From Pseudomonadota bacterium (GTDB lineage: Bacteria; Pseudomonadota; Alphaproteobacteria; Rhizobiales; Beijerinckiaceae), in the NCBI GenBank assembly GCA_023450615.1, contig JAEXGT010000012.1, forward strand, positions 1 through 41,084: a DNA stretch of 41,084 bases, written 5' to 3'. Numbering within the stretch: the stretch's first letter is position 1; each line of letters begins with the position of its first letter. Shown one piece after another: positions 40,301 to 41,084 of the stretch. A program made the translations under genes and the position numbers. The notes beneath the pieces were generated by a model that saw nothing but the letters and a program-made list of their open reading frames with translations, ran no database searches and had not been told where the DNA came from.

Positions 40301-40567
40301 CCTCTTACGGTGAGGGGAATGCTCGGCTGGCGTCACGCCTACGGTGATGTGGAGCCGACGGCGCTTCTTGCCTTCAGTGGCGGCGCTGGTGCCTTCGCGG
40401 TTTCCGGTGCTCCCATCGATCGAGATGCGGTCGTGGCGGAAGCGAGTCTGGATTGGCAGGCGAGCGACGCGATTACGGTCGGCTTGGCGTATCAGGGGCA
40501 GATCGGCGAGCGTGCGCAGGAGCATGCGGTGAAGGGCAACCTCACCTGGCGCTTCGAAACCCGATAA
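37400..40567 (+). CDS. Subtilisin-family serine protease autotransporter
   Basis: 1055 residues. A long basic N-region (1-28, RRRTSGGKGRFVRSEVRK) precedes the signal core TGSVLISLCLGATGVVA, like extended signal peptides of type V secretion. The S8 protease domain (about 85-465) has catalytic D114 (VVDSGIDF), H156 (SHGTHVSG) and S407 (GGTSMAAPVVSGG). A passenger repeat follows (GNLVLTGTNTYAGGTDVLGG, about 505-525), a beta-helix stretch to about 770, and a C-terminal beta-barrel (780-1055) ending TWRFETR. It should thread its protease to the cell surface. A G-run ribosome site precedes the ATG. The barrel's last residue is Arg, not the usual Phe or Trp. It lies between tRNA-Gly and tuf. Confidence 0.93.
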   Translation: MTTFPMRRRTSGGKGRFVRSEVRKVSRLTGSVLISLCLGATGVVAEEASALLKERFGFVGSLPALASSTSPLTLPASAFETDEYRRSWYLGHINASEAFAMGYTGKGVTVAVVDSGIDFNHPEFAGRISPLSYSYAIGRDPLDLSDTEADGRIASHGTHVSGIIGAARDGRGNMGVAPEATLMVLRTNYRYGPRGEYPPNLGLIHAAKNGAKVINGSYGPIAIPPKNIEDAAGNRVPNPHWVEWPDQIVALSGLEDEYNAVLTAAKHDVVMVFAAGNEYQDQPIGASHPSGIALFPYIRPENHRKGIYSFLYEASDITNPKTYRLADMSDPDLDEIDLSDLYGTLIAVVATNSQGKISSFSNRCGVAALWCIAAPGGDRPRDGEPAAEALILSTVPYSDYDLKGGTSMAAPVVSGGAAILREAFPYMTARQIIEVILTTATPMGSPEIYGRGMFNLGRAVRGPYEFGAEGFAQVFDVNTKGHDSVWSNDIRGTGGLIKRGEGNLVLTGTNTYAGGTDVLGGILTLNGSVRSRLAVHVNATLRGTGRIGAPLTVAGVIEPGGANESSIGTMTVNGDASLLKTSLFRADANGSGKHDKLDISGRATIAGGGLEVSLMNGAAPVNKRMTLLTADGGSLGRFGAFRTNSQSAYLAPELEYGANDLSVIFRRNGVSVVSAAQTANQVSVAVAAERLGVGDPVNDALVQNSLASTPGALNSLSGEAHGSVVAATYGDAALVSNALLGRLRQPLAIPATGKVQAAYAADSLSRQVDLIQYPTLDSRVFALWGEGFGSWGKIRSDGNAGSVSTSRGGFILGADATIDGDYRFGIAGGFTSTDVDVDSRLSSGTNESIFGALYGSAKWGALNLRLGASYAANDIHMNRQIGFIGFQDQVTSSYDGSTIQAFGEIGYRLGLGAIQIEPFLGAAVLRTHTDAFVEEGGIAALAGTARDYNLSTTTLGLRAEAMLSRDLPLTVRGMLGWRHAYGDVEPTALLAFSGGAGAFAVSGAPIDRDAVVAEASLDWQASDAITVGLAYQGQIGERAQEHAVKGNLTWRFETR

Positions 40568-40957
40568 AGCAGGCCGATGGCTCTCCAGCCGTCTCCAATA
40601 AGGGGCATCCGAATCGCGAGCCGATGCCGGCGAGGAGGGATGAGGCTTGCCGAGATAGGGCAGGCCGCGTCTGTGGGAATCTGGCGGATCTCGCCAGCGT
40701 CCCGCCTGCGGTCGCCGGCTTGATGGCTGAATTTTGGTGACCTAAGGGAATTAGGCATTGCATCGGCGCCGAAGCTCGGCTTTAAAGGCGCCGGTCTGCC
40801 GTCAGGCGGGTTCTAAAAGCCCTGAGAAGGGGCTTTGAGATGCTTCGCCCGATAATTACGTTCTGCAAGATTGAAATTGGCACTTGCGCATTCGGCGTAA
40901 CCGCAATATCGGGACGCCCTGGGTTTTTTGTTCCTGGCCTATGCAAGGTAGAGATCA
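40568..40957. other. Gap between autotransporter and tuf
   Basis: No gene is seen. A hairpin AAAGCCC/GGGCTTT (40816-40836) could end the autotransporter transcript but lacks a T run. The stretch after it (40840-40957), AT-richer and containing GGGTTTTTTG near 40921, should include the tuf promoter; I could not assign its elements with confidence. Confidence 0.4.
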
Positions 40958-41084
40958 ATGGCGAAGGAAAAGTTTGAACGCAACAAGCCGCACTGCAACA
41001 TCGGCACGATTGGTCACGTTGACCACGGCAAGACGTCGCTGACGGCTGCGATCACGAAGGTTCTGGCGGAGTCCGGCGGTGCGA
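40958..41084 (+). CDS. tuf: Elongation factor Tu, 3' truncated by window edge
   Basis: The first 42 residues are visible: MAKEKFERNKPHCNIGTIGH leads to the GTP-binding P-loop GHVDHGKTSL. EF-Tu delivers aminoacyl-tRNA to the ribosome. AGAG about five bases before the ATG serves as ribosome site. In alphaproteobacteria one tuf copy follows tRNA-Tyr and tRNA-Gly and precedes tRNA-Trp, secE and nusG; here a 3.2-kb gene separates it from the tRNAs. Confidence 0.97.
   Translation, partial: MAKEKFERNKPHCNIGTIGHVDHGKTSLTAAITKVLAESGGA

Noticed and set aside
36966..40957. Integrative element using tRNA-Gly as attachment site
   Set aside because: No integrase and no duplicate of the tRNA 3' end were found between the tRNA and tuf, so only an unusual gene position is claimed.

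Overview
The window reads as chromosome of an alphaproteobacterium of the order Hyphomicrobiales, close to Microvirga or Methylobacteriaceae by gene content. This is judged from memory of families, with no database search. The pointers are an Omp2-type porin, a NepR anti-sigma factor, a GAAC-N7-GAAC LexA box, DUF930 and DUF3126 proteins, a zf-CHCC (NDUFS6-like) protein, high GC, and the rlmB, tRNA-Tyr, tRNA-Gly, tuf order at the right end. Most of the window is core metabolism and translation. There is no IS element, prophage, CRISPR array or plasmid origin that I can see.

Left part (1-5000): the 3' end of a porin gene, then a stress-flavoured stretch. It holds a small lipoprotein, several very short membrane-protein genes, a stand-alone response-regulator receiver, a YflT-like membrane protein and a nepR gene without its usual phyR/ecfG partners. 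Two EcfG-type promoter candidates, one before nepR and one before a 24-residue membrane protein, suggest general stress response control. An AT-rich gene-free stretch with hairpins and a 22-bp tandem repeat ends at a tRNA-Leu gene.

Middle (5000-23000): FAD monooxygenase and zf-CHCC protein; a gene-free kilobase holding a well-formed SOS promoter that reads into a structured RNA candidate, and REP-like repeats; alpha/beta hydrolase, methyltransferase, crotonase, cysE, DUF3126, gamma-carbonic anhydrase, transglutaminase-like protease, rhomboid, CBS protein, patatin, MFS transporter, hisI, folE, NifU-like scaffold, yidD, thrS, and a CBS-BON fusion.

Right part (22000-41084): a secreted beta-repeat protein with a YfhO-type membrane protein, nitroreductase, flavin reductase, DUF930 protein, GNAT enzyme, a MaoC/CitE-like pair, nadK, cutA, a Tat-exported metallo-hydrolase, a TrmH-type methyltransferase, a 59-residue membrane protein, tRNA-Thr, an MHS-type transporter and rlmB. 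tRNA-Tyr and tRNA-Gly follow, then a 1055-residue subtilisin autotransporter lying between the tRNAs and the start of tuf, where tuf would be expected directly.

The observations I rate highest are the LexA-controlled promoter with a structured transcript (6809-7029), the subtilisin autotransporter inside the tRNA-tuf locus, and the nepR/small-membrane-protein stress cluster. No large, clearly new multi-gene system is evident.
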